A stretch of 64,000 nt of DNA, from the NCBI GenBank assembly GCA_009781635.1, contig WQXU01000006.1, positions 48,696-112,695 of the forward strand, given 5' to 3'. Positions 24,872 to 33,548 of the stretch are shown piece after piece. Made by a program: the position numbers and the translations under genes. How positions within the stretch are numbered: position 1 is the first letter of the stretch; each line of letters opens with the position of its first letter. Below the pieces are notes generated by a model. It saw only the letters and a list, made by a program, of their open reading frames with translations, ran no database searches and was not told the origin of the DNA. This stretch comes from Treponema sp. (GTDB lineage: Bacteria > Spirochaetota > Spirochaetia > Treponematales > Breznakiellaceae).

Positions 24872-26869
24872 TTGGGTTCTTTCTATGATTTAATTTTTGA
24901 TATTCCCTCTGAGCACAGCTTTTCGTATCAGGCTGATGATAAAGATGAGGCTGCCGTGGGTAAAAGAGCAATGGTTCCCTTCGGCAGAAGGGACTGCCTT
25001 GGTTACATTGTCGCAAAACGCGACAGCCTTCCGGACGGCATCAAAAAAGAAGCAATAAAAAAAATAAGGCGCGTAGTTGACTGCGAACCCTTATTCGATT
25101 CAAGAGATATTGAAATTGCAAAATGGATGGCGGACTTCTATTTTTGCAGCACGGGGCAGGCTCTCTCCGCCATGATCCCTTCCGGAAGAAGGATGGTGCA
25201 TCCTGCCCTGCCGGATAATGAAACTGAAGGAGATGTTTCACTTTCAATTTCCGATGAACAGGCCCATGCATTACGTGAAATTACAGGCGATGCGGCATCC
25301 GGTTCCAAAAATACTGTTCCAATGTTCTACCTTTACGGCGTTACAGGATCAGGCAAAACAGAAGTATTCCTGCGAGCCATGCAATTCATGCTTAATGAAG
25401 GAAAGTCTGTAATTTATCTTGTTCCGGAAATATCACTTACGCATCAGACAGCAAAAATGATACAAAACCGTTTTGGCTCCCTTGCTGCGACCTTACACTC
25501 AGGAATGAGCCCTTCAGCGCGCCTTGCGCAGTGGATGAAAATTAAAAAAGGAGATGCGCCCGTTGTTGTAGGGCCAAGAAGCGCGGTGTTCGCGCCTGTA
25601 AAAAATCTTGGCCTTGTTATTATAGACGAAGAGCATGACGGCTCCTATAAATCAGGTAACACGCCGCGCTATCATGCAAGGCAGATTGCGCTTCGCCGCT
25701 GCACCCAGGAAGGAGCGCGCCTTGTAATGGGTTCTGCAACACCCTCTGCGGAAGCATGGAAATTAATGACAGAGGGCAGCATTAAAAGGCTCGATCTTAC
25801 AAGGCGTCTTTCCGGCGGCGGAATGCCTGAAATAAAAACCGTAAGCCTTGAGAAAACAGAAGGCTGCCTTACAAAGGAATTAAAAGACGAAATAAGAATA
25901 ACTGCGCAAATGGGAAGACAAACTATCCTTTTTATGAACCGCAGGGGATTTGCGCATTTTTACAAGTGCCCCGGCTGCGGATGGGAACTTGTATGCAGAC
26001 GCTGTTCGGTATCACTTACATGGCACAAGGGCCGGGGAAAGTGCATGTGCCACTACTGCGGTTACAGCCAGGCCCCTCCTTCTGTCTGCCCCGAATGCGG
26101 ATGCATAGAAGCTGGCTACCGCGGTTTCGGCACAGAAATGATTGAAGAGGAAGTAAAGCGCTTTTTCCCCGATTTACGTTTGCGCCGCGTGGATACCGAT
26201 ACGGCGTCAAAAAAAGATTCTTCCAATAATCTGGAAGAAACGCTTTCGCTTTTTAAAAAAGGCCTTATAGACATACTTCTTGGAACACAGATGGTAGCCA
26301 AGGGTTTGAACTTTCCAGGAGTGCGGCTTGTAGGCATTGTCTTTGCCGATACCGGGCTTCATCTTCCGGATTTCCGCGCTGCAGAAAGAACATTCTCACT
26401 CATTGTACAGGTTGCAGGGCGCGCAGGCAGGTACTTTCCGGACAGCAAGGTAATTGTACAAACCCTGCGAATGGATGATCCTGTAATCACCCGCTCATGC
26501 GCCCTGGATGTAAACGGCTTTTTTAACGCTGAATTAAGACAGCGAAAAACCCTTGGTTTCCCTCCCTTTACAAGACTTATCCGTTTTACAATCCGCGCAA
26601 AAGATGAAAAACGCGCTGATGCCGCCATTGAAAGGCTTGAATCCATTGCGCGGCCCTTTATTCTGGAAACTGCAAATACAGACATGCTTGGCCCTGCAGA
26701 ATGCCCAATTGGCACCATAAATGACAATAAAAGACGCCACATCATTCTAAGAAGCTCTTCCATGAGCGCCATACATAAAATAGCGCGTGAAGTAATTGCA
26801 CGCTATGAAAAGGGCAGAGATATAAAAGCCTATCTTGAAATTGATGTTGATCCTGTGAGCATGTTATGA
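24872..26869 (+). CDS. priA: Primosomal protein N' (replication-restart helicase PriA)
   Basis: 665-residue superfamily 2 helicase that reloads the replisome at stalled forks. It has an N-terminal DNA-binding domain, Walker A 'YGVTGSGKTEVF', DEEH box 'VIIDEEHDGSYK', zinc-binding Cys pairs ('CPGCGWELVCRRC', 'CMCHYCGYSQAPPSVCPECG') and motif 'GTQMVAKGLNFPGV'. The likely start is TTG at 24872 with 'CGGAG' about 7 nt upstream; no ATG precedes conserved sequence. It overlaps queH by 4 nt. Confidence 0.94.
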   Translation: MGSFYDLIFDIPSEHSFSYQADDKDEAAVGKRAMVPFGRRDCLGYIVAKRDSLPDGIKKEAIKKIRRVVDCEPLFDSRDIEIAKWMADFYFCSTGQALSAMIPSGRRMVHPALPDNETEGDVSLSISDEQAHALREITGDAASGSKNTVPMFYLYGVTGSGKTEVFLRAMQFMLNEGKSVIYLVPEISLTHQTAKMIQNRFGSLAATLHSGMSPSARLAQWMKIKKGDAPVVVGPRSAVFAPVKNLGLVIIDEEHDGSYKSGNTPRYHARQIALRRCTQEGARLVMGSATPSAEAWKLMTEGSIKRLDLTRRLSGGGMPEIKTVSLEKTEGCLTKELKDEIRITAQMGRQTILFMNRRGFAHFYKCPGCGWELVCRRCSVSLTWHKGRGKCMCHYCGYSQAPPSVCPECGCIEAGYRGFGTEMIEEEVKRFFPDLRLRRVDTDTASKKDSSNNLEETLSLFKKGLIDILLGTQMVAKGLNFPGVRLVGIVFADTGLHLPDFRAAERTFSLIVQVAGRAGRYFPDSKVIVQTLRMDDPVITRSCALDVNGFFNAELRQRKTLGFPPFTRLIRFTIRAKDEKRADAAIERLESIARPFILETANTDMLGPAECPIGTINDNKRRHIILRSSSMSAIHKIAREVIARYEKGRDIKAYLEIDVDPVSML

Positions 26870-27396
26870 GTATGGATGTGCTTCTTCACTGCTGCTGCGC
26901 TCCCTGCTCGGTATCCTGCGTAAAATCACTTTGCGATGAAAAAAAAAGCGTTTCCCTGTTCTGGTATAATCCGAATATACATCCATACACAGAATACGCC
27001 TTGCGCCGTGATTGTATAATAGAGTTTTCTAAAAACTGTAATTTTGATCTTGAAATGACAGATGAATACAGCCTGCAATTATTCCTGAAAGAAGTATACA
27101 TAGACATGAAAAAAATCTGCAGGAATTGCTACAGGATACGTCTTGAAAAAACAGCATCACTTGCAGCGCACAAGGGGTTTAAATCATTTAGCACAACCCT
27201 GCTTGTAAGCCCCTATCAGGATCATGAACAGATAAAAAATCTTGGCGAAGAAATATCCTGCAAATATAAAATAGACTTTTTATACAGGGATTTTCGCCCC
27301 CTCTTCCGGGAAGGAAAGGCTCTTGCCCGCACGCAGAATATGTATATGCAAAAATACTGCGGATGCATTTTTTCTGAAGAAGAGAGGTACAGCTAA
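26866..27396 (+). CDS. queH: Epoxyqueuosine reductase QueH
   Basis: 176-residue metalloenzyme catalysing the last step of queuosine tRNA modification. Recognised from 'LLHCCCAPCS' near the N-terminus, 'FWYNPNIHPYTEY', 'CRNCYRIRLEKTA', 'FSTTLLVSPYQDHE' and the C-terminal 'YCGCIFSEEERY', which supply the conserved Cys residues. ATGA overlap with priA. Its 3' end overlaps the convergent ttcA by 4 nt. Confidence 0.92.
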   Translation: MSMDVLLHCCCAPCSVSCVKSLCDEKKSVSLFWYNPNIHPYTEYALRRDCIIEFSKNCNFDLEMTDEYSLQLFLKEVYIDMKKICRNCYRIRLEKTASLAAHKGFKSFSTTLLVSPYQDHEQIKNLGEEISCKYKIDFLYRDFRPLFREGKALARTQNMYMQKYCGCIFSEEERYS

Positions 27397-28136
27397 CAAT
27401 CTGCCAGATAATCAATTTTTCCTTCGCTTAATGCTTTTAATATCCGGCGCTTTGTATCGCCTGAATCAAATCCAATAAAATCAGATATTTTTGATTTCAT
27501 TTCCCGGCGGTTTGAATTTTGACCGTAGGGACAGGTACAGGCATTTTTTAGTATTTTATTTTCCGCAGCGCAGGCAATTATCTGTTTTTCTTCCAGCAAT
27601 GCCAAAGGCCTTATAAGAGTTACAGGATATTTTCTGTATTTTAATAAAACCGGCATTGCAAGCAGTTCGCCTTTTGAACATATATTCATAAAAAATGTTT
27701 CAACTATATCATCAAGATGATGTCCAAGCGCGATTTTGTTATAACCTTTTTCCACGGCGTATTTTAAAAGCTCTGTACGCCTTTGCGTAGAACACCAGTA
27801 GCAGTTCATTTTTTCGCCTTCTTTCAGCCTTCCTATAACAGGAACAAACAAATCCGTAAACGGAATTCCCCATTCCAAAAGTTTGCTGCAAAGCTCTGCT
27901 CTTTTACAGCAGGCGCAGAAATCGGTGCTAATATGCAATCCGGCCAATTCGTAATTGATCTTTAATTCAGATCTTATTTGAGAAAGCGCCCATGCAAGCA
28001 CGCTTGAATCCTTGCCTCCGGAAACCGCAATTAAAACTTTGTCTCCTTCTTTTATAAGGGATCTTTGCATTATTGTTTTTACCGTGAGTTTTTTTACCTG
28101 CCGGCTGTAATCAGACTTTCTTAAAAATCTTTTCAT
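27393..28136 (-). CDS. ttcA: tRNA 2-thiocytidine biosynthesis protein TtcA-like
   Basis: 247-residue PP-loop ATPase of the TtcA/TilS superfamily, expected to thiolate cytidine 32 of tRNA. PP-loop 'IAVSGGKDSSVLAW', Fe-S cysteine motif 'CYWCSTQRRTELL' and C-terminal 'CPYGQNSNRREMK' match TtcA. 'LGHHLDDIVETFFMN' is also conserved. It overlaps tcdA by 4 nt, so two tRNA-modification genes are coupled. Confidence 0.87.
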   Translation of the reverse strand: MKRFLRKSDYSRQVKKLTVKTIMQRSLIKEGDKVLIAVSGGKDSSVLAWALSQIRSELKINYELAGLHISTDFCACCKRAELCSKLLEWGIPFTDLFVPVIGRLKEGEKMNCYWCSTQRRTELLKYAVEKGYNKIALGHHLDDIVETFFMNICSKGELLAMPVLLKYRKYPVTLIRPLALLEEKQIIACAAENKILKNACTCPYGQNSNRREMKSKISDFIGFDSGDTKRRILKALSEGKIDYLADC

Positions 28137-28834
28137 TGCAGTCCTATTATGTCACGTAACACAAGGCTTGCCAGCAAGAGTCCTGCGCTTCCTGTTACTG
28201 TGACAATGCTGCCGTTAACCTTTTTTTCCCTGGAAACTGTGCAGGGGAGCATTTCATCGCTGTATATTACTGTAAAATCCCCTGTGAATCCCCTCTTTCT
28301 TAAACCCTGACGCACTAACCTCGCCAAAGGGCATTTATCCGTTTTCCACACAGAAGCTGTTTTTATACGGGAAGGATCCATTTTTAAAGCCATACCCATA
28401 GATGAGTATAATTTTTTTCCTGCCTTGCATACAGTCTCTATTAAATCAAGTTTGTGATTAATACTGTCAATTGCGTCTATAACATAATCTGTATTATCAA
28501 TGCCGAAATTATTTTTGCTTTCCAGGCAGAAAAGTTCATCCTGGGCTTTTATTTCGCAGTCAGGGTTAATTTCCAAAAGCCTTTTTCTTAAAGCGGAAGC
28601 CTTTGGAAGCCCAAGTGTAAGAGTTGTAGCCTCGATTTGACGGTTTATATTTGAAGCGCAGATAGTATCATGATCGATTATTCCAATTTTTCCAATCCCG
28701 CTGCGCACAAGCGCTTCCGCCGCAAAACTCCCAACGCCTCCTGCGCCGAAAACAAGCACGCTTGTGTTTGCCAGTTTTTCTAAACCTTCTTCTCCGGCAA
28801 GCAGCGCAAGCCTTTCAAATTTCGTATCTGTCAC
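28133..28834 (-). CDS. tcdA: tRNA threonylcarbamoyladenosine dehydratase (TcdA, ThiF/E1-like)
   Basis: 233-residue E1-like ATPase that cyclises t6A37 to ct6A37 in tRNA. N-terminal 'FERLALLAGEEGLEKL' and nucleotide-binding 'VFGAGGVGSFAAEALVRSG' are characteristic, and 'DYVIDAIDSINHKLDLI' follows. Catalytic Cys candidates lie at 'TDKCPLARLVRQ'. It is adjacent to argD with no gap and couples to ttcA. Confidence 0.88.
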   Translation of the reverse strand: MTDTKFERLALLAGEEGLEKLANTSVLVFGAGGVGSFAAEALVRSGIGKIGIIDHDTICASNINRQIEATTLTLGLPKASALRKRLLEINPDCEIKAQDELFCLESKNNFGIDNTDYVIDAIDSINHKLDLIETVCKAGKKLYSSMGMALKMDPSRIKTASVWKTDKCPLARLVRQGLRKRGFTGDFTVIYSDEMLPCTVSREKKVNGSIVTVTGSAGLLLASLVLRDIIGLQ

Positions 28835-30040
28835 TTAACCGGCACAAAGCAGCTGTGAAAGTATTTCAATACCCTGATCAATCTCGCTGTCAAGGATCGT
28901 ATACGCAGGAAGAAGCCTTATTGTTTTTGCTCCGGCGCTCAGCATAAGAAGTCCGCTTTGATTTTTTGAATTGTCCGCTCTTGCAATACCGGCTTGTAAA
29001 AAAGGCCAGGCATCGCTTTCTATATCAAAGCCAATCATCAATCCCCTGCCCCTCACTTCTTTAATCATATGATGGCTTCTTAAGGCCTTCATCAATATAT
29101 CGCCCTTATGCACAATGTCTGCAAGAAACTCAGGGTTATTTACAGTCTTTAATACCACAAGTCCGGCGGCGGCGGCAACCGGATTACCTCCAAAAGTACT
29201 GCCATGATCACCTGCAGAAAAAACGCATCTTGTTTTTTCTCCCGCTAAAACCGCTCCCGCAGGAATACCGCCTGCAAGCCCCTTTGCAAGCGTTACTATG
29301 TCTGCCTTTATTGGATTGCCTTTTTCATCTTTATACTGCTCAAAGGCAAGAAAGCTGCCTGTCCTTCCTATACCGCATTGAATTTCATCAAACATAAGAA
29401 GTATGTCCCTTTCAGCGCATAATTTTGCGGCGGCTGTAATGAACTCATCTGACTGGGGGACAATTCCGCTTTCACCTTGCACTGCTTCAATCAAAAGCCC
29501 TGCGACTTTTTTTTCGTCCAGCGCCGCTTCAAGCGTTGCAATATCACCGCCTGGAATGTGTAAAAAGCCTTCAGTAAAGGGGCCAAAATCTTTATGGAAT
29601 TTTTCCTGGCCTGTTGCCGAAAGGGTTGTAATTGTTCTGCCGTGAAAACTCCCCTTAAGGGTTACAATTGTATGCCTTCCTTTTCCGTACTTTAAAAGCG
29701 AATATTTCCTTGCAAGTTTGCATGCGCCTTCGTTTGCTTCCGCGCCTGAATTTGCAAGAAATACATTTTTAATTCCTGCAGGCTCTGTTGCTTCCACAAG
29801 TTTTTCCGCAAAAGCGACACTTGCATCGCTTAAATAATAATTGCAGACATGAAAATATTTAGCAGCCTGTTCTGTTACAGCCCTGACAAGGGGCGGATAA
29901 TTATGCCCAAGCAAGTTAACTGCAATACCTGAACCAAAATCAAGATATTTCTTTCCGTTAATATCATAAAGCCACGAACCTTCTCCCCTGGAAAAAGTTA
30001 CAGGCAACCTTGTGTAAGTATTCATAAATACGTCATTCAT
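28835..30040 (-). CDS. argD: Acetylornithine aminotransferase-like class III PLP enzyme
   Basis: 401-residue class III aminotransferase, best matched to ArgD. 'FLANSGAEANEGACKLARK' is the PLP phosphate loop, 'LMFDEIQCGIGRTG' carries the Asp, and the Schiff-base Lys is in 'VTLAKGLAGGIPAG'. No other arginine genes are nearby, so a role in ornithine/arginine or another omega-amino acid pathway is not fixed by context. Its start overlaps the end of the TPR lipoprotein gene by 4 nt. Confidence 0.85.
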   Translation of the reverse strand: MNDVFMNTYTRLPVTFSRGEGSWLYDINGKKYLDFGSGIAVNLLGHNYPPLVRAVTEQAAKYFHVCNYYLSDASVAFAEKLVEATEPAGIKNVFLANSGAEANEGACKLARKYSLLKYGKGRHTIVTLKGSFHGRTITTLSATGQEKFHKDFGPFTEGFLHIPGGDIATLEAALDEKKVAGLLIEAVQGESGIVPQSDEFITAAAKLCAERDILLMFDEIQCGIGRTGSFLAFEQYKDEKGNPIKADIVTLAKGLAGGIPAGAVLAGEKTRCVFSAGDHGSTFGGNPVAAAAGLVVLKTVNNPEFLADIVHKGDILMKALRSHHMIKEVRGRGLMIGFDIESDAWPFLQAGIARADNSKNQSGLLMLSAGAKTIRLLPAYTILDSEIDQGIEILSQLLCAG

Positions 30041-30882
30041 TGATTTAATATTCTCCTGTTAATTTCTGATATCTCATGATCATTTCCAAGGGCAATATAA
30101 ATTGACCTTGCTCTTTCGTATGCGAAAAGCGCTTCTGGATTTTGACCTGTCTTACGGTAAACATCCCCCATGGCGCGGTAATTTGCCGCAAGACCCCATG
30201 AATTTTCAATGCGCCTGTCTATTGCAATTGACTGTTCGAGCGCTCTAAGAGAGCCCTGTAAATCACCTGCCAATGATCTTATCGAAGCAATAGTGTACCA
30301 GTCATAAGAAGCATTTTCAAGGTGCATGTCTCTTTCATGTATTGCAAGCGATTGGAGCATTGCATGCTCTGCTTCTCTGTAAAGAGCAAGAGAGCGAAGA
30401 GCCAGTCCCCTAACCTGCCAGGAAAACGCAATATAAATCCTGTTTGCCCTGATATTTGCACTTTCACGGTTAACATCATCCAAAACAGACTGCGCCTGCG
30501 CTCTGCCGGAAACAAGGTTTCCCCTTGCCCTGTAAACCCTGCTGACAGACAAAAGTTCTGCATTCCCAAGTCTTTGAGCTTCTGCAATCGCATAATCCCA
30601 TTCCGCAAAAGCCTCATCCAGTCTGTTAAGTAAAAATAAAACATTTCCCCTTGATAAACTAACCCTTATTATCAGGGAAGGATCATCTGCAAGAATTGCG
30701 TTACGTTTAAAACTTGTAAGCAGGGAAAGGGCAAGTTCAAAATTACCTTTTGCGGCCTCCCTGTTGGCTGTTTCCATTCCTTCTTCCGCCTGCGCGCGCA
30801 GAAAAAAAATATCACCTGTACTTTTTGGAGCTGTTGAACAGGAGGCAAAAATTAATATCAATATAATTAAAAGTTTTTTCAT
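30037..30882 (-). CDS. TPR-repeat lipoprotein of the Mla operon
   Basis: 281 residues with a lipoprotein signal ending 'LIFASC' and then several tetratricopeptide-like helical pairs ('AFAEWDYAIAEAQRLGNAEL', 'NPEALFAYERARSIYIALGN'). It lies 16 nt after mlaD in the same operon, where an accessory outer-membrane lipoprotein such as MlaA would be expected, but it is not MlaA. It may be a scaffold for the lipid-transport machine. Similar TPR proteins occur beside spirochaete Mla loci by recollection only. Confidence 0.7.
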   Translation of the reverse strand: MKKLLIILILIFASCSTAPKSTGDIFFLRAQAEEGMETANREAAKGNFELALSLLTSFKRNAILADDPSLIIRVSLSRGNVLFLLNRLDEAFAEWDYAIAEAQRLGNAELLSVSRVYRARGNLVSGRAQAQSVLDDVNRESANIRANRIYIAFSWQVRGLALRSLALYREAEHAMLQSLAIHERDMHLENASYDWYTIASIRSLAGDLQGSLRALEQSIAIDRRIENSWGLAANYRAMGDVYRKTGQNPEALFAYERARSIYIALGNDHEISEINRRILNQ

Positions 30883-30898
30883 TTTTTGTTAACTCCTT

Positions 30899-31855
30899 TT
30901 AAAACTCCAGGTTTCTGGGATTTGCGCCTCCGGGATTTGATTCTGTCCGCTCGGGGATTCCGCCTCTTAAAAGAGGGTTATTCGCAATTGCTGTCAGTAC
31001 ATCCTGCACCGATCTTATTGTCATGTTAAGTTCACCTATCAATACTGCAACCTGCGGAAGCTGTCCCGGGATAAAAGCGCTTGCTTCATTAAGATTTTCT
31101 ATAATGCCGGATAGTGAAACAATTGACGCTTCAAGGCCTGTATAAACATTTCCCTCTCCGTCAAGAATTGCCATAAGGCTCCCCTGAGGATCTGAAGCCT
31201 GCCTTATAATATTGTTAACATTAATAATGGCGTTATTAATGCTTATAACAGCGCGGTTAACGTTTGCAATCGTTTCTTCAAGACCGTCAAATATTTGACC
31301 AAGGACAATTTCATCAGCTCCTTCAGAGCCTGTAAGGGAAATATTTATTGTTTCCAGCAATGTATTTACATTGTTAACAATATTGCTGATACTGTCGTTT
31401 GCCCTGGGAATATCAGAAAGCCTTTCTGATATAAGATGCTTTGCCTCAGGTGAGTTTACTTCCGGAATCGTACTTCCTTCGGGAATTACTTGCCTCCCCC
31501 TGCCGGGATAAAAAACAAATGTGTTTCCAAGGCCAATAGGGCTTATTTGAACTTCAACAAGAGAGCCTTCTGTAACCCTGTGAACATATTCCTCGAAGAT
31601 GGAAAAATTAACCTCTACCCTGTCATCATCTGAAAGTGAAATCCTTTTTACATACCCGATTGTAAAACCCTTATATTGAATTGCCATATTGGGACTTATC
31701 CCTGATGCGGATGTAAAATATGTTTTATACTGATAATCATACACAAACCAGCGCTGGTTTCTGCCAAGCATGAATATTACAAAAATGAGCACTGCAAGCG
31801 CAAGTACCACAAGAACGCCAACTATCTTATCAGCATATCGAATTGAAAACTTCAT
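30899..31855 (-). CDS. mlaD: MlaD-like MCE-domain lipid transport protein
   Basis: 318 residues. One N-terminal helix ('VGVLVVLALAVLIFVIFML') anchors the protein, followed by the MCE domain ('GISPNMAIQYKGFTIGYVKR', 'VEVQISPIGLGNTFVFYPGR'). The C-terminal 170 residues are helical with regularly spaced Ile/Val/Asn, likely forming a coiled needle or bundle. It is the periplasmic substrate-binding part of the Mla phospholipid transporter. It overlaps mlaF by 4 nt. Confidence 0.88.
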   Translation of the reverse strand: MKFSIRYADKIVGVLVVLALAVLIFVIFMLGRNQRWFVYDYQYKTYFTSASGISPNMAIQYKGFTIGYVKRISLSDDDRVEVNFSIFEEYVHRVTEGSLVEVQISPIGLGNTFVFYPGRGRQVIPEGSTIPEVNSPEAKHLISERLSDIPRANDSISNIVNNVNTLLETINISLTGSEGADEIVLGQIFDGLEETIANVNRAVISINNAIINVNNIIRQASDPQGSLMAILDGEGNVYTGLEASIVSLSGIIENLNEASAFIPGQLPQVAVLIGELNMTIRSVQDVLTAIANNPLLRGGIPERTESNPGGANPRNLEF

Positions 31856-32589
31856 AGCATCATCCCCATTCTTAGATAATTACTTAGTTCAGCATCATTT
31901 ACAACCTGTTCTTTTGTCGTATTAAAAACAAGTTTTCCGTCTGCGATCACTAATACATAATCGGCTAATGTCTTAATAAGGCGCATATCATGGCAAACAA
32001 GAATAATTGTTGTGCCCTCCAGCTGTTTTTTCCGCACTATTTCTACAAGTCTGTCGGCTGACGTTACATCAAGTGATTCTGTCCACTCATCAAGGTATAA
32101 AAGAGAGGGATTGCACAGCATTGCGCGCGCAAAGGCAATAATCTTTTGCTCTCCCATGGACAGCCGCGCAGGGCGGATTGCAAGCTCTTTTTTATAGCCA
32201 ACTTCACTAGTCACTTCCATTATTCTGTTTTTACGCTCTTCTTTGTTCATTTGCGGATAATGAATACGCAAAGGAAGTTCCAGTATCTGATAAAGATCCA
32301 TGTTGGCCCAAAGCGCAGAATCCTGAAAGATAAAAGCGCTGTTCTTCCTGAATTCAATATTCTCGCTGCGGTTCATATGCGCTATGTTTTTCCCGTAATA
32401 CAGGACTTCTCCGCTGTCCGGCAAAAGAAGCCCCGCAGACAATTTTAGAACCGTACTTTTCCCTCCGCCTGAGGGCCCTACAATAGCGGTTGTTTTTCCT
32501 TCTTCAAATTCAACATTGATATCCTGAACTATTTTTCTTTCATCCTGCGCCGAGAAACCTGTATTTTTTAACTGTATTATTTTTTCCAT
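31852..32589 (-). CDS. mlaF: Mla ABC transporter ATPase
   Basis: ATPase subunit of about 245 residues starting at the ATG that overlaps the mlaE stop (32589). Walker A 'GPSGGGKST', signature 'LSMGEQKIIAFARAM' and Walker B 'LLYLDEWTESLD'. The usual D-E-P after Walker B is D-E-W and the usual Gln of the signature is displaced (LSMGEQ), so the sequence is somewhat divergent, but the catalytic Glu is present. An upstream frame extension to 32643 is not needed. Confidence 0.88.
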   Translation of the reverse strand: MEKIIQLKNTGFSAQDERKIVQDINVEFEEGKTTAIVGPSGGGKSTVLKLSAGLLLPDSGEVLYYGKNIAHMNRSENIEFRKNSAFIFQDSALWANMDLYQILELPLRIHYPQMNKEERKNRIMEVTSEVGYKKELAIRPARLSMGEQKIIAFARAMLCNPSLLYLDEWTESLDVTSADRLVEIVRKKQLEGTTIILVCHDMRLIKTLADYVLVIADGKLVFNTTKEQVVNDAELSNYLRMGMML

Positions 32590-33359
32590 TACGTTAATAT
32601 CACATAGTATAAAACCGATAAAAGAACATTTACCATAATGCAAAGCGCAAAAGCGCCGCTAACGGCGCGCAAACCTGCAACCGGCACTTCGGTACTGGCA
32701 CGTTCAACCGAAAAACCATAAATAACAGCGCTTATGGAAATAATAGCGCCGAAAGCTATGCTCTTTATTATGGAAAGCAGAATATCCTGGATAGTCAATT
32801 GCTGCAGTAAACTTGTAAAATAAAAATCCATCGGCGTAGAACTTATAATTTGGGTTACAATATAGGAACCTGCAAGTCCGAATATGGAGAAATAAATATT
32901 TAACAGAATAAGCGAAATTGTCACGCCCAATAAGCGCGGAACTGCAAGATGTTCAATTGGATCGACTCCAACGGATATATACGCCTCAACTTCGTGTGAA
33001 ATTACCATTCCTGCAATTTCTGTCGCGATAGCAGTTGCAGAACGCGCAATGACGATAAAGGCTGTTAAAAGCGGTCCCAATTCTCTTGTTATTATTATAA
33101 TAAGAAGAGTGTAAATAAGCTGCTGCTGATTTAGCATTGTTAAAAAAGGAACTCCGATAATATTTACAGCAGCCCCGATAGCAAGAGCTAAAAGCGTGGA
33201 TATCCCCATGGCGTATACAAATGTAAAGAGAATCTGCATTACAAGAATTCTAAATGAGGCCTGAGAATGACGTATAAAATAACCGACGCCTCTTAAGGTT
33301 CTTGCAAAAAAACCCAGATTGTAAAACATAGTATTTATGGACGCCAGAGGGTTTAACAT
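32589..33359 (-). CDS. mlaE: Mla ABC transporter permease
   Basis: 256-residue permease with five to six helices and the MlaE motif region 'ITRELGPLLTAFIVIARSAT' and 'EVEAYISVGVDPIEHL'. It is first in the minus-strand operon mlaE-mlaF-mlaD-TPR. A TATAAT-like -10 sits only about 8 nt before the ATG with no clear -35 or ribosome site, so the true 5' end is uncertain. Confidence 0.9.
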   Translation of the reverse strand: MLNPLASINTMFYNLGFFARTLRGVGYFIRHSQASFRILVMQILFTFVYAMGISTLLALAIGAAVNIIGVPFLTMLNQQQLIYTLLIIIITRELGPLLTAFIVIARSATAIATEIAGMVISHEVEAYISVGVDPIEHLAVPRLLGVTISLILLNIYFSIFGLAGSYIVTQIISSTPMDFYFTSLLQQLTIQDILLSIIKSIAFGAIISISAVIYGFSVERASTEVPVAGLRAVSGAFALCIMVNVLLSVLYYVILT

Positions 33360-33434
33360 ACTGTCATTATATATTTTTATTAAGATTAATGGTAGTGGCA
33401 GCTTTATTTAGCGAATAAAAAATTCTATAAAGCC

Positions 33435-33463
33435 TTGACATTTTTAATTGAATTATGTAAAAG
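33435..33463 (+). promoter_or_regulatory. Promoter of tRNA-Met
   Basis: Perfect -35 TTGACA (33435-33440), a 17-nt spacer and a weak -10 TAAAAG (33458-33463), 11 nt before the tRNA. Confidence 0.5.
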
Positions 33464-33474
33464 TAAGCTTGTCG

Positions 33475-33548
33475 GGGTCATTAGCTCAGTTGGTTAGAGC
33501 AGGAGACTCATAATCTCTTGGTCCGAGGTTCAAGTCCTTGATGGCCCA
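33475..33548 (+). tRNA. tRNA with CAT anticodon (elongator Met type)
   Basis: Acceptor GGGTCAT pairs with ATGGCCC. D-arm 'TAGCTCAGTTGGTTAGAGC', anticodon loop 'CTCATAA' and T-loop 'GGTTCAAGTCC'. The D-arm is not of the initiator type. Elongator Met or lysidine-modified Ile cannot be fully separated. CCA is not encoded. The discriminator base is directly followed by the ATG of the next gene. Confidence 0.93.
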
